Assembly (NCBI RefSeq): GCF_001263205.1
Contig: NZ_CP012333.1
Coordinates: 11,265,501-11,329,500, forward strand
Reading direction: 5' to 3'
From: Labilithrix luteola
GTDB taxonomy: Bacteria; Myxococcota_A; Polyangia; Polyangiales; Polyangiaceae
Length of the DNA: 64,000 nt
The notes below the pieces were generated by a model. It saw nothing but the letters and a program-made list of their open reading frames with translations. It was not told the DNA's origin and made no database searches. This document shows, in pieces, positions 1 to 8,949 of this stretch; within the stretch, counting starts at the first letter, position 1; each line of letters begins with the position of its first letter. The translations under genes were made by a program, and so were the position numbers.

Positions 1-1416
1 CGCTTGGGATTGGCACGCTTCCGTGATCCACGGCGGCGTGAACGGGAGCGATACCAGCAGGCCCGCCATGACGAACAGCACGAGCGACGCGATCGGCGCA
101 CGCCGCATCTTCACGAGCCGAACCAGCCCCACCACGAAGGCCACCACCACGACGGCGGCGCACGCTCCCATCGTCAGCGCATTCACGACGCTGTAGAGCC
201 CCAGCGTTCGCGCCCAATGCATCACGGGCCCCGCATATCCGACCTCGTGGACGAGCCGCTGCAGGAGAGCCCCGTCTTCGAGCACGTGATCGTCGGGATT
301 GTTCCATACGTACGAAAAAAGCCCGTGCGGAAGAGCAAGCCAGCACCCGACCGACGCGAATGCCGCCTTCAGGACCGAGCTCGGGTCCGCCAGGGCGGCG
401 CGACCGACGATGTCCATCATCACGGAGAAGCGTGCGGACGGAGGCAAGGACAGGACCTCGGGATGATCGACGAACATCCGCGTGAAGTCGTCGCGGTGTA
501 GCGCACCGTAGAGGATGGGAGGCAAGTCCGCCCAGGCTCCACCGCTCGAGGTGTGCGACGCAATCCATCGATTCATCCCATAAGCAAGGGCGGCTCCTCC
601 GAGCCCTGCAGACGCGAGCACGGCCCGACCGCGAAGCGCTCTCGCCTGCAGTGTGCCCCAGACGAGCACGGCGGGAACGACGAGCATCGGACCTGCGCGT
701 GCGAGGAGCGCGAGGGACAACGCCAAGACTCCGGCGACGAAATTCGTGATTCGCGCGCGCTGACGGTTCTCCCCCGCCGCGCGCAAGAGAAGACCGAACG
801 CGAGCGCCGCGAGCGGGTAGCCGAGCGCTTCGGTTGCTACGAATCCCGCGAACCGACGTTGGAAGAAGGCACCGAGCAGAAACACCACGAACCCGGCGCT
901 CGCCCCGCCGAAGCGACGCGCTTCGCTCGCAGCGAAGGCCGTCCCGAACCCCATCGCGACGGCATAAGTCATGAGCACGATGCGCAGATCGTTGCCGGTC
1001 ACGTGGAGGAGCGCGGTCGTCAGCGCAGCATGCAGCGGACGACGCGACGCCATTTCGAACGGCAGCCCAGCGAGCAGGCGTTGGGTATCGGAATAGAACT
1101 GGCCAGAATCGCTGTATGGATAAATGCCAAGCAGAATGGCTGAGCGCCCTTCATGCCCCGTCGACCAGAGATGAGTCACGGCGCCGCACGACAAAGCGAC
1201 GCAAATCACAGCAAGGACAACGAACGCGGGACGAGCGTCGAGGGGTTTCAGGACGTACCAACTCGCCGCCAAGACGAGCATGAACGCGAATGCGTCATGG
1301 CGCGGAAGCGCGTGAAGGCCCGCAAAAAGAACGATATACAGCGTGACGACGACGGCAGCGCCGATGGCCCTCAGGGCGAGCGTCCGCGGCTTTTCCCCCA
1401 AATCCACGGCGCGCAC
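1..1416 (-). CDS. polytopic membrane protein, GT-C glycosyltransferase-like, cut by left edge
   Basis: An open frame of about 472 codons runs off the left edge without a stop. It begins at GTG 1416; a second GTG at 1407 is also possible, and a TGA lies just upstream. My by-eye translation gives long hydrophobic helices alternating with Arg-rich loops, starting within the first 30 residues. A loop after the third helix contains PYSDSGQFYSDT and the short Asp/Glu-bearing stretches typical of the first external loop of GT-C (ArnT/PMT-like) sugar transferases. The family assignment is inference; that it is a multi-pass membrane protein is directly visible. It follows poxB on the same strand with a gap of about 40 bases. 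Any C-terminal domain lies outside the window. Confidence 0.75.
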   Translation of the reverse strand, partial: MRAVDLGEKPRTLALRAIGAAVVVTLYIVLFAGLHALPRHDAFAFMLVLAASWYVLKPLDARPAFVVLAVICVALSCGAVTHLWSTGHEGRSAILLGIYPYSDSGQFYSDTQRLLAGLPFEMASRRPLHAALTTALLHVTGNDLRIVLMTYAVAMGFGTAFAASEARRFGGASAGFVVFLLGAFFQRRFAGFVATEALGYPLAALAFGLLLRAAGENRQRARITNFVAGVLALSLALLARAGPMLVVPAVLVWGTLQARALRGRAVLASAGLGGAALAYGMNRWIASHTSSGGAWADLPPILYGALHRDDFTRMFVDHPEVLSLPPSARFSVMMDIVGRAALADPSSVLKAAFASVGCWLALPHGLFSYVWNNPDDHVLEDGALLQRLVHEVGYAGPVMHWARTLGLYSVVNALTMGACAAVVVVAFVVGLVRLVKMRRAPIASLVLFVMAGLLVSLPFTPPWITEACQSQA

Positions 1417-1457
1417 CGTAGCTCATCGATCGGCCACGATCACGCTCCACGGTCGAC

Positions 1458-3194
1458 TCAACGCCAGAGGTTCGAGTGCGCGAGCTCGACCAATTCGGCG
1501 CCCTTTCCATCGATGACGGTGCGAAGTGCAAAGAGCCCGAATCCCTTCGCTTGTTGGAATTCGATTCGCGGTGGAATGGATAGTTCGAGGCGATTCACGA
1601 CGACGTCGACGAGAACCGGTCCGTCGAAGCGAAACGCCGCCTCGAGTGCCGGCATCAAATCGCGAGGTTCAGTCACTCGAATGCCACGGATGCCGACAGC
1701 CTCGGCCATGGTCGCGAAGTTCGGATTGTCGAGCTCCGTCGCCGTTTCGCGGAGCCCTGCAGCTTTCATCTCGAGTTCGACGAAGCCGAGCGCACCGTTG
1801 TCGAACACGATCGTCTTGATCGGGAGACTTCGTTGTCGGAGCGTGAGGAAGTCGCCCATGAGCATGGTGAAGCCGCCGTCGCCCGAGAGGGAGACGACCT
1901 GGCGACCAGGAAACGCAACCTGCGCGCCGATGGCCTGCGGCAAGGCGTTGGCCATCGAACCGTGATTGAACGAGCCCAGCAGACGCCGTTTGCCGTTCAT
2001 CCTCAGGTAGCGAGCCGCCCAGATCGACGGGGTGCCCACGTCGCAGGTGAAGATGGCGTCGTCCCCCGCGAGCTCGTTCACGAGCCGCGCAACGTACTGA
2101 GGGTGAACCGATCCTCGAATGCTGCCGGGCGTCGCGAGCTCGTCGAGCTCCCTTCGCGTGCGCGCGTAGTGGCGTAACGCGCGCTCCAGATGCTCCGTCG
2201 AAGTCTTCTCCACGAGACGTTCGAGCAGGAGCTCCGCGGTCTCGCGGACACCCCCGACGACCCCGAGGTCGACGCGCGTGCGCCGGCCGATGTTCTCCTG
2301 GCGCACATCGACCTGGACGGTCGCCACGTCGGGATAGAATTGGGCATACGGAAAGTCGCTCCCCAGGACCAGGAGCAAATCGCAGCTCGTCATCGCGTAA
2401 TAGCCCGAGGCGAATCCGAGCAGCCCAGTCATCCCCACGTCGAACGGATTGTCGTATTCGACGAACTCCTTGCCTCGCATGGCGTGCACGATCGGCGCCT
2501 TCAGCTTGCGGGCGAGCGCGACGAGCTCCGTGTGACCTCCCGAGCATCCAGCCCCAGCGAGGATCGTGACGCGCCGGGCCGAATCGAGCAGGCGCACCAC
2601 GCGTTCGAGCTGTTGTTCCGAGGGACGCACGTACGACGGCGCGGGCGCGATCGGCAGTGCGAAGGCCGGCTCTTTGAGCTTCTGCCAAGCAACGTCGCCG
2701 GGAACGACGAGCACGGAAACCCCACGCCGGGAAACAGCGGTCTCCATCGCGATCTTGAGCATGCGTGGAAGCTGCGCGGGATCGGCGACGACCGCACAAT
2801 AGTCACTGCACCCTTCGAAGATGCGCTCGGGATGCGTCTCCTGGAAGTAGTTCGTTCCGATCTCGGCCGTGGGGATCTGCGCGGCAATGGCGAGAACGGG
2901 CACCCGGCTGCGATGGCAATCGTACAGACCGTTGATGAGATGCAGGTTGCCGGGACCACAACTGCCGGCGCAGACGGTGAGTCGCTTCGTCAGATGGGCT
3001 TCGGCGCCGGCGGCAAACGCAGCAACTTCCTCGTGCCTGACGTGCACCCATTCGAAGTCGCGCTCTCGGCGAATCGCCTCCGTGAGGGCATTCAGGGAAT
3101 CGCCGGCAATGCCGTAGATGCGCCGAATCCCCGAGCGCTTCAGGGTCTCGAGCAGGAACGTAGCGGCGGTGACGGAGCCCATGGCGTCGGCCAC
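1458..3194 (-). CDS. poxB: thiamine-diphosphate-dependent pyruvate dehydrogenase (quinone), PoxB-type
   Basis: The 578-residue protein has the length of E. coli PoxB (572). That enzyme decarboxylates pyruvate to acetate and CO2 and passes electrons through FAD to the membrane quinone pool. The order of domains is a PYR domain with the catalytic glutamate in RHEEVAAFA (about residues 54-60), a central FAD/DHS-like domain, and a PP domain with the ThDP motif beginning GDGG at about 438 and its Asn at about 466. The C-terminal tail (FALRTVIDGKGAELVELA region) resembles the lipid-activated membrane-binding peptide of PoxB. Related ThDP enzymes (acetolactate synthase, oxalyl-CoA decarboxylase) fit less well because of this tail. 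An internal ATG at residue 5 is an alternative start. A lipoprotein gene lies 88 bases upstream on the same strand. Confidence 0.9.
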   Translation of the reverse strand: MADAMGSVTAATFLLETLKRSGIRRIYGIAGDSLNALTEAIRRERDFEWVHVRHEEVAAFAAGAEAHLTKRLTVCAGSCGPGNLHLINGLYDCHRSRVPVLAIAAQIPTAEIGTNYFQETHPERIFEGCSDYCAVVADPAQLPRMLKIAMETAVSRRGVSVLVVPGDVAWQKLKEPAFALPIAPAPSYVRPSEQQLERVVRLLDSARRVTILAGAGCSGGHTELVALARKLKAPIVHAMRGKEFVEYDNPFDVGMTGLLGFASGYYAMTSCDLLLVLGSDFPYAQFYPDVATVQVDVRQENIGRRTRVDLGVVGGVRETAELLLERLVEKTSTEHLERALRHYARTRRELDELATPGSIRGSVHPQYVARLVNELAGDDAIFTCDVGTPSIWAARYLRMNGKRRLLGSFNHGSMANALPQAIGAQVAFPGRQVVSLSGDGGFTMLMGDFLTLRQRSLPIKTIVFDNGALGFVELEMKAAGLRETATELDNPNFATMAEAVGIRGIRVTEPRDLMPALEAAFRFDGPVLVDVVVNRLELSIPPRIEFQQAKGFGLFALRTVIDGKGAELVELAHSNLWR

Positions 3195-3282
3195 GAGCCA
3201 AGCAAAACTTGCACCCGCCCGACGGTCGAGACCGCCGACGAGGCTGCGCTCACGGTCACTCGCTCACGACCGGGTCGGCGCG

Positions 3283-3858
3283 CTACCGCGGGCAAACGTC
3301 ACCGAGGTTGCAGCTCTCGGGGTGTACTTCCGTCGGGAACGTCTGCCCCGGGCCAGCCTTGATCACGCCGCACCAGTCCTGCGCAGCAATCTCCGCACGG
3401 GCCGCTTCGACGTCGACCTCGCAGCGAACGATGTCGTTCACCGTCGCCTCGCAGTCGTCGAGGTTGTCGACGAAGCCGCCGCAGTCGTCGCTCTGCGAGA
3501 GCGGCTGTCCTTCGTACGACGCCATGCATTCGTCGTAGCGCAGCTGGCACCTGGACTTCGCGGCCTCGTCCTCCGCCGCGTTCATGCCGTCGAAGAATGC
3601 CTGCATCTTGCACAGGTAACGGTTCGTCTGCGCGACGACGGCCTCCGAGCGGACGTAGCGCCCGTAATCGTGACAGAGCCTCGCACGCTCGACCGGCGTG
3701 AGCGCGCTCGCCTTCTTCCAAGGATCCACGGTGGTGATGCCCGACGTCGACGTCGGAGATCCCGTGGTGCAAGCGGCGACGACGACGCCGACGGCAAGTC
3801 CGACGAACAAACGAGGCAGACGAGGCAGACGAGACAAGCGAGACACCCCTAAAGCCAT
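3283..3858 (-). CDS. lipoprotein of unknown function
   Basis: This is an exported lipoprotein of 191 residues. I chose the ATG at 3858 because the signal peptide starts there: an Arg/Leu-rich n-region containing repeated RLP, a hydrophobic core, then lipobox VVAAC. The open frame extends upstream to 3924, but that part is charged and unlike a signal. The mature part has about ten Cys residues, including DECMAS, DDCGG and DDCEA, suggesting disulfides in the periplasm or at the outer surface. I recognise no family. It is followed by poxB after 88 bases, so co-transcription is possible without implying shared function. Confidence 0.75.
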   Translation of the reverse strand: MALGVSRLSRLPRLPRLFVGLAVGVVVAACTTGSPTSTSGITTVDPWKKASALTPVERARLCHDYGRYVRSEAVVAQTNRYLCKMQAFFDGMNAAEDEAAKSRCQLRYDECMASYEGQPLSQSDDCGGFVDNLDDCEATVNDIVRCEVDVEAARAEIAAQDWCGVIKAGPGQTFPTEVHPESCNLGDVCPR

Positions 3859-4103
3859 GCGCTCGACCCCGTGCGGCTGGAGACCGAGACTCATACACCG
3901 ATATCGTCGTATCGAGTCAACCACGCGATGGCATATCCACGTTCATTCACGCGCGCTCGCCTCACCCTTGCCCACACGCGAAAGCGGGCGCCAATCGAAG
4001 TTCGCCCGTCGATTCAAGGCGTGGACGGGCAAGAGCTTCTCGAGCTCGGCCGTTGTCAGGGCGAGTTCCGCAAGCCACGCCGCGTCCGCCCCGACGTTCG
4101 CGT

Positions 4104-4670
4104 TTACGTCCGCGTGGCCTTGATCGCCCAGCGCAGAGCCTCGCTCAACGTTCGTCGCACGGGCATGCGCAGGACTGCACTCACGGTGTCGTGTTCGCCG
4201 CCCATGGCCATCTGCGCGAGCTCCGGGCGGACCCCGCAAAGGACCATCTGGCTGCCGATGATGTGAAGCGTCTCGTCGAACCGGCGCAAGGTGTAGGCGA
4301 TATCCTGATCCACGGCCGGGACGCCGCTGACGTCGAGGATGACCACTCGCGCGCGCGTGCGCGCCGCCTCCTCGACGACGGTCTGGCAGAGGAGATCCGA
4401 CCGCTCGACGTCGAGGCGACCGATGACGGGCATCAACAAGACGCTCGGCCAGATCGGGAAAACGAGATTCGAGAGACGCATGATCTCGCGCTTCGCGGCG
4501 AGGATCTCCTCCTTCGCAGCTTCGAGCCCATCGAGCACCGTCGCGTGCGCAAGGCTTACTTCCTCGGCAAGGCCTTCGGCGGCTCGGCGCGCCGCCCGCT
4601 CACGTTCGAGCTCCTCGACGCAGCGCGCGAGGTCGGATTGTACGGCGAAAAGCTCGGTCGAATCGTTCAT
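4104..4670 (-). CDS. STAS-domain protein with N-terminal coiled coil (RsbR/RsbS-like)
   Basis: This 188-residue protein starts at ATG 4670; the longer frame upstream is Arg-rich and not protein-like. Residues about 5-75 form a coiled coil rich in Glu/Arg/Ala. The rest is a STAS domain beginning at FPIWPSVLLMPVIG, with the core ILDVSGVPAVDQDIA. In RsbR/RsbS relatives a Ser or Thr in this loop is phosphorylated by an RsbT-type switch kinase; the Ser in DVSGV is the candidate here. By analogy it would act as a cytoplasmic scaffold or partner-switching element. It is divergent from the PAS-GAF protein at 4913, with a 242-base shared regulatory region. No switch kinase is seen nearby. Confidence 0.85.
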   Translation of the reverse strand: MNDSTELFAVQSDLARCVEELERERAARRAAEGLAEEVSLAHATVLDGLEAAKEEILAAKREIMRLSNLVFPIWPSVLLMPVIGRLDVERSDLLCQTVVEEAARTRARVVILDVSGVPAVDQDIAYTLRRFDETLHIIGSQMVLCGVRPELAQMAMGGEHDTVSAVLRMPVRRTLSEALRWAIKATRT

Positions 4671-4792
4671 GCGTGGTGTCCGTGTGGGACATGCACCACC
4701 GCGCACTTGCGTCGAAGACGGCGACGGCGAACGGGCCCCCCCCGCAGCGCCTGGGCACTGCGCGCGACGGACCGCGCTCTTCGACAACTTCG

Positions 4793-4825
4793 TGGCGAAA
4801 GATGGCGAAAGATGGCGAAAGATGG
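4793..4825. repeat. three tandem 10-base repeats in the STAS/PAS intergenic region
   Basis: The unit TGGCGAAAGA occurs three times head to tail, followed by a partial TGG. It lies between the divergent STAS (start 4670) and PAS-GAF (start 4913) genes. The spacing is about one helical turn, so it could be a protein-binding array, but replication slippage explains it equally well. Confidence 0.7.
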
Positions 4826-4912
4826 ACTGTGGACTTCTTACAACGGCTTTCCGACCGTACGATAGGCCGGGCATGGGTTCACGAGCAACGTTCGACTGGA
4901 GGCTTTCGCAAC

Positions 4913-6046
4913 ATGGGTGATCGTCTCGCATCCTTCTACGAGCAGGCAGAGTCCGTCGGCGGACTCGACGCAAAGATTCGCCTGGCGCTTCTAACGCGCA
5001 TCCCGTCCACGCGCGCGCTCGTCGAGCCCGATTCGCCTCAGAACGTTTCCCGATTCGAAACTGCGCTGACCGAGATTCGTCGCGAGGCCGAGAAGCGCAA
5101 GACGGCCTCGACGACCACCGCGACGCGCGCGCTACCGGGCAACGAAGAGCTGCTCTGGGGCGTTCTCTCGTCCCTCCACGACGCCATGGTCGCCGTCTTC
5201 GATCAAGACGCGCGCTGCATGCTGGCGTGGGATTCACGATCGCTCGAGGCCCGCTACGGCAACGGGAAGAGCGGCTTCGTACGCGAGACCATCGCACGGC
5301 ACATCGCCGACCAGCGAGGGCGCGACATTCGTCGGACCTTCGAGGTCGGTCGTGCGACCGAGAGCGAGATGGCCGTGGCGCTCGGCGCCCACGAAGTCTG
5401 GATCTCCGTTGCGCTCTCACCCATCCACGACGACAAGGGCCGCGTCACCTCGGTCGCGGCGTTCATCTCGGACGTGACCGAGCGACGACGCGCCGCGCTC
5501 GCCCTCGAGAAGAATGCCGAGCGCCTGCGCACGCACAACCGTGTCTTCGTCGAGCTCATGAGCCAGCGAACGGCACTCTTCTCCGATCCGATGGCCGCCT
5601 TCCGCCGGCTCACCGAGGCCGCTGCTCAGACGCTCGACGTGGCACGCGCGAGCATCTGGTTTTACGACGACGCCAAGTCCGGCATCACGTGCATCGACCT
5701 CTTCGAGAAGGAGCTCGACAAGCACTCGGACGGCGTGGTGCTCGCCGCGAAAGACTTCCCCGCGTACTTCGCCGGGCTGCTCGAAGAGCGCACGATCGCC
5801 GCCGACGACGCTCACAAGCATCCAATGACTTGCGAGTTCTCGGAGGTCTACCTGAAGCCGCTGGGCATCAACTCCATGCTCGACGTGCCCATCTGGGTCG
5901 ATGGCCAGATGGTCGGTGTCGTCTGCCACGAGCACGTCGGAGCTGCCCGCGCGTGGACGCCGGACGAGGAGAACTTCGCCTACCTCATGGGCAGCATCGC
6001 CGCGCTGGTCCGCGCCCATCAGCGCCAATCATCGGCGAGCTCCTGA
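4913..6046 (+). CDS. PAS-GAF sensory protein without an output domain
   Basis: This 377-residue cytoplasmic protein has a helical N-terminus, a PAS domain at about residues 80-195 ending with the PAC-type segment SDVTERRRAALALEK, a short linker, and a GAF domain at about 215-370 (ASIWFYDD, LGINSMLDVPIWVDGQMVGVVCHEH). There is no histidine kinase, GGDEF or helix-turn-helix domain, so it must signal through a partner; the STAS protein divergently encoded at 4104-4670 is the obvious candidate. I chose ATG 4913; the frame stays open upstream but is unlike a protein. Confidence 0.85.
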   Translation: MGDRLASFYEQAESVGGLDAKIRLALLTRIPSTRALVEPDSPQNVSRFETALTEIRREAEKRKTASTTTATRALPGNEELLWGVLSSLHDAMVAVFDQDARCMLAWDSRSLEARYGNGKSGFVRETIARHIADQRGRDIRRTFEVGRATESEMAVALGAHEVWISVALSPIHDDKGRVTSVAAFISDVTERRRAALALEKNAERLRTHNRVFVELMSQRTALFSDPMAAFRRLTEAAAQTLDVARASIWFYDDAKSGITCIDLFEKELDKHSDGVVLAAKDFPAYFAGLLEERTIAADDAHKHPMTCEFSEVYLKPLGINSMLDVPIWVDGQMVGVVCHEHVGAARAWTPDEENFAYLMGSIAALVRAHQRQSSASS

Positions 6047-6090
6047 TCGACCGAACACGCTGACGTTCGCCGGCGGCAGAGCGCGCGCGA

Positions 6091-6582
6091 TCACTTGCAC
6101 TCGGCGTCGCACGTTCCCGTGCAGATGCCTTCGCACGTTCGCGCTCCGCCGTCGTGGTAGACGCACGTTCCGTCGCAGAGCCCTTTGCACGTCCCGTTGG
6201 CTTGGAGGCCGCCGCCCGTGTCAGGACTCGCGGAGCAATCGCCTTCGCATCGTCCGTAGCAGACAACCGGACCATCCGTGGCGGTGCAGCGGCCGGCGCA
6301 ATTCCCCTCGCAGGTGCCCTGGCAAGTTTCGCTCGGCCTTGCCTCGGGGAGGTCGCCGTGCCCCGTGTCCTCGACGTTCGCGTCCGACGTCGTTCCCGCA
6401 TCCGTTGGCGACACGGGAGCGTCGGCTCGCGTGGTCGCATCGTCCCTCTGCGTCGAAGGCGGCGACTCGGACCCCGGAGCCGCGGCGTCGCTCGAGTCGC
6501 ACGCAACGAGCACGGAGCCGAGCGAGAAGAGCGACGCGAAGACGGATACGAGGAAAGGAAGAAGCAGTGTCCGGCGACTCAT
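6091..6582 (-). CDS. Cys-rich repeat lipoprotein
   Basis: This is a 163-residue lipoprotein with a signal peptide ending in lipobox LVAC at about residue 28. An Asp/Thr/Pro/Ala-rich linker of about 55 residues follows. The C-terminal half is built from short Cys modules: CQGTCEGNCAGRC, CYGRCEGDC, CKGLCDGTC and CEGICTGTC. The regular CxGxCxGxC spacing suggests a disulfide-stapled, possibly metal-binding rod displayed outside the inner membrane. Such proteins are typical of Polyangia and have no assigned function. It ends 44 bases before the convergent PAS-GAF stop and lies about 100 bases downstream of the GH44 gene, in the same direction. Confidence 0.8.
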   Translation of the reverse strand: MSRRTLLLPFLVSVFASLFSLGSVLVACDSSDAAAPGSESPPSTQRDDATTRADAPVSPTDAGTTSDANVEDTGHGDLPEARPSETCQGTCEGNCAGRCTATDGPVVCYGRCEGDCSASPDTGGGLQANGTCKGLCDGTCVYHDGGARTCEGICTGTCDAECK

Positions 6583-6681
6583 CGCGCGGAAGATATCGAC
6601 GTAGCCTCACGCGCGAATGAGCACTTCTTGCATTTTGTCGGCGGAACTCGCCGCAGTAGTCATTCGGTGAAGCGGTGCGAG

Positions 6682-8430
6682 TCAGCGGAGCAGGACGAAC
6701 GTGGTCACGCTCATCGGCGGCATCGTGTAGTTGAACGCGCTCCCGGTGACGGAGCTCTCGCCGAGCGCTTGCGGCGTCGGCGTGCCGTCGACGAGTTGGT
6801 AGCGCGCGACCTTCGTGTAGTCGCCGGCGTTCGAGAGGTACACGTTGGTACTCAACGACGACGTCGTCTTGTTCAACGCGACCACGTAGCATTTGTTCGG
6901 GTCCGTCGACGACTGCATGGCATAGACGGACGTGGTCTCGACGTTCGACGTGGTGGCTGACACACTGACGTCGCCGACGCGCCCTCCGGCGCCGTCGTAG
7001 TTCACGAAGAGCTTCATCGCGCCGTAGATGTACGGCGAGTCTTCACGGTCCCAGTGGGTCGCGAGGAAGACGTCTTCGCGACCGAAGATACCGAGAACGT
7101 CCGCCTCGGCGATGCCGCCCGAGATGATCTGGCCGCCGCCGTGGTTGTATTCGGAGAAGGAGATCTTGGTCCCGGGGTAATTCGCGTCGATGGTCTCGTG
7201 GAGACGCGGAATCCATCGAATGGGCGCCTTCAAGTAGTCGTCGACGATCCAGCTCGTCTCCTCGTACGTGGGGTCCCAGAGGGAACGTGGCGCCTGCAGG
7301 CGAGCAGCGATCACGCCCGCCGTCTGCTGCGCGGTTTCGTCGAGCACGCGGACGCCGTCGCCCCGCGCTTCCGATCCCCAGTGCATGTCGAGCACGTCCA
7401 CGAGGCGCCTGCCATTCGACTGCTCCGCCTTCTTCATCTCCTGCAAGTACCAGGTCATGTACTCGCCGTTGCTTCGGTCGGGCGCGTCCTGCAGGCTCAT
7501 CATCTCGTTGAAGCCATAAGCCACCGGGCCGAAGACCATCGCCTTGGGAGCGCGCTCCTTGATCATCGACGCGAAGCGGATGGTCCGCTCCTTCATCTCG
7601 GCATACGTCGTGGCCGAAGGATGGATGAGGGCGTGCGTGCCGTCCCAGATGCTCGGCTCGTTGTCCAGCATGTAGAAGATCTTGCGCCCCGCAGCGAGGT
7701 CGCTCTGGAACGTGTCTTCGAAGAAGTCGATGGCTTCGTCTTGGTAGACGAAGTTGTCGCCCAGGCTCGCCACCGGCGCGGAGACATTTCCCGGTTTACG
7801 ATCTTTGTTTTGCCGAAACCGCGTATTCGACGGGCTTGCTTGGGCCGTAATCGGCGGATCGAGCTTGTCGGCGGCGACATAATCGACAATCGGAATCGTG
7901 ACGATCGGTGCCGCGCCATACTGATACGCGAGAAGAACACCGACGCGCACGGCTTCCCCAGGAACTTCGCTTTTGGCACCACATCCCACGAGATCGCAGA
8001 CGCGATTCCCGCTGACGTTACCGTTGTCCTTGCCGCCGTTGGTCGCGTTGTTTTCCCAGTTGTAGGTCGTCCAGCGATTGCCGCCCATCCGGAATGCACC
8101 GATTCCGGTCATCATGCTGGTCTCGTAGTTCGTGCCGTAGATGTACGGCGAGATTGGATGGCGGCCGGCGCTCGCGTCGATCGTGAAGGTCACGTCGGCC
8201 GAAGGCAGCGGAGGCGTGGGCGGCGGCGAGGTCGGGCCCGAGGCACCGTCGTTCGACGTCCCCGAGTCTCCTCCCGTCGTGCCCGCGCCATTCGGGTCCC
8301 CGTTGCCGTTCGCATCGTCGCCCGCGTCACCATCGCAGTGCTGCAGGAGCAAGGCGACGAGCGGAAGACTGACGATGCAAGTGAGCGTCCGACGGCGAAT
8401 CCACTTCGATCCCATACGAGCCCACGACAC
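6682..8430 (-). CDS. glycoside hydrolase family 44 lipoprotein (endoglucanase/xyloglucanase type)
   Basis: This 582-residue exported hydrolase has a signal peptide with a lipobox-like LLQHC (Cys 32) and a Gly/Asp/Pro linker to about residue 80. The rest is a complete GH44 module: YIYGTNYE at about 97-103, FRMGGNRWTTYNWENNATN at 113-131, the general acid in DNEPSIW (Glu 258) and the nucleophile in FSEYNHGG (Glu 427), ending in a small beta domain. GH44 enzymes cleave beta-1,4-glucans such as cellulose derivatives and xyloglucan. Lipid anchoring suggests a cell-surface rather than a freely secreted enzyme. An internal ATG at residue 6 is an alternative start. No carbohydrate-binding module is seen. 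Confidence 0.9.
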   Translation of the reverse strand: MSWARMGSKWIRRRTLTCIVSLPLVALLLQHCDGDAGDDANGNGDPNGAGTTGGDSGTSNDGASGPTSPPPTPPLPSADVTFTIDASAGRHPISPYIYGTNYETSMMTGIGAFRMGGNRWTTYNWENNATNGGKDNGNVSGNRVCDLVGCGAKSEVPGEAVRVGVLLAYQYGAAPIVTIPIVDYVAADKLDPPITAQASPSNTRFRQNKDRKPGNVSAPVASLGDNFVYQDEAIDFFEDTFQSDLAAGRKIFYMLDNEPSIWDGTHALIHPSATTYAEMKERTIRFASMIKERAPKAMVFGPVAYGFNEMMSLQDAPDRSNGEYMTWYLQEMKKAEQSNGRRLVDVLDMHWGSEARGDGVRVLDETAQQTAGVIAARLQAPRSLWDPTYEETSWIVDDYLKAPIRWIPRLHETIDANYPGTKISFSEYNHGGGQIISGGIAEADVLGIFGREDVFLATHWDREDSPYIYGAMKLFVNYDGAGGRVGDVSVSATTSNVETTSVYAMQSSTDPNKCYVVALNKTTSSLSTNVYLSNAGDYTKVARYQLVDGTPTPQALGESSVTGSAFNYTMPPMSVTTFVLLR

Positions 8431-8949
8431 GATGGGCCAGTTCGAAAAGCAAGGATCGATTCCGCCTCGACACGAACGGCGTGCACGAATCCGTGGGCCT
8501 GGGCGCGGACGCTACGCCACGCTCGATCGGATTGAGGACTCCAGCCCTCGACGACACGAAGGCGGCGCGAGTGTCTCAGCGCGCGTGTCCCGGAACGCCG
8601 AGCCTATCCGTGGCCGGAACGAGGTCCGGCAAGCCGCCATCCAATTCGCAATCCGGGCTCTGGTCAAATTGAGGCACCTGCTGCCAAGACTGCACCGAGC
8701 GAAATGTCAACAACCGAAGCACCGGCGGCCACACGTCAACGGACGACGGCTCCAATGCTCGAATGAGGTACGGTCGGGGCGCGATTCGCTGGCGTTAGAA
8801 GTTCGCCGGCTGAGCAGCACGAGGAAGCTCTTACGCTCACGCGCAAGGGCCACAGGCTGTACGTCGGTATCCCCCAACCATGCCCCGCCTCCGCCGTAAG
8901 GCCAGAGGGCCCTTTTCCACGGCGTCGTTTGACGTAACATCGGGACCTG
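8431..8949. other. 519-base stretch with no recognisable gene
   Basis: Neither strand gives a frame with protein-like composition between the GH44 start and the DUF262 gene. I see no convincing promoter, terminator or RNA gene. It forms the left flank of the low-GC DUF262 gene and could be a degraded or insertion-prone spacer. Confidence 0.5.

Noticed and set aside
1..1416. Plus-strand frames at 4-501 and 553-1143 as genes
   Set aside because: They are His/Arg/Asp-rich and lack any hydrophobic or domain pattern; the minus strand encodes a clear membrane protein here.
8431..8949. A small gene or RNA in the gap before DUF262
   Set aside because: No frame has protein-like composition, and the only short GGCC-rich hairpin (near 8900) is weak and lacks a terminator tract.
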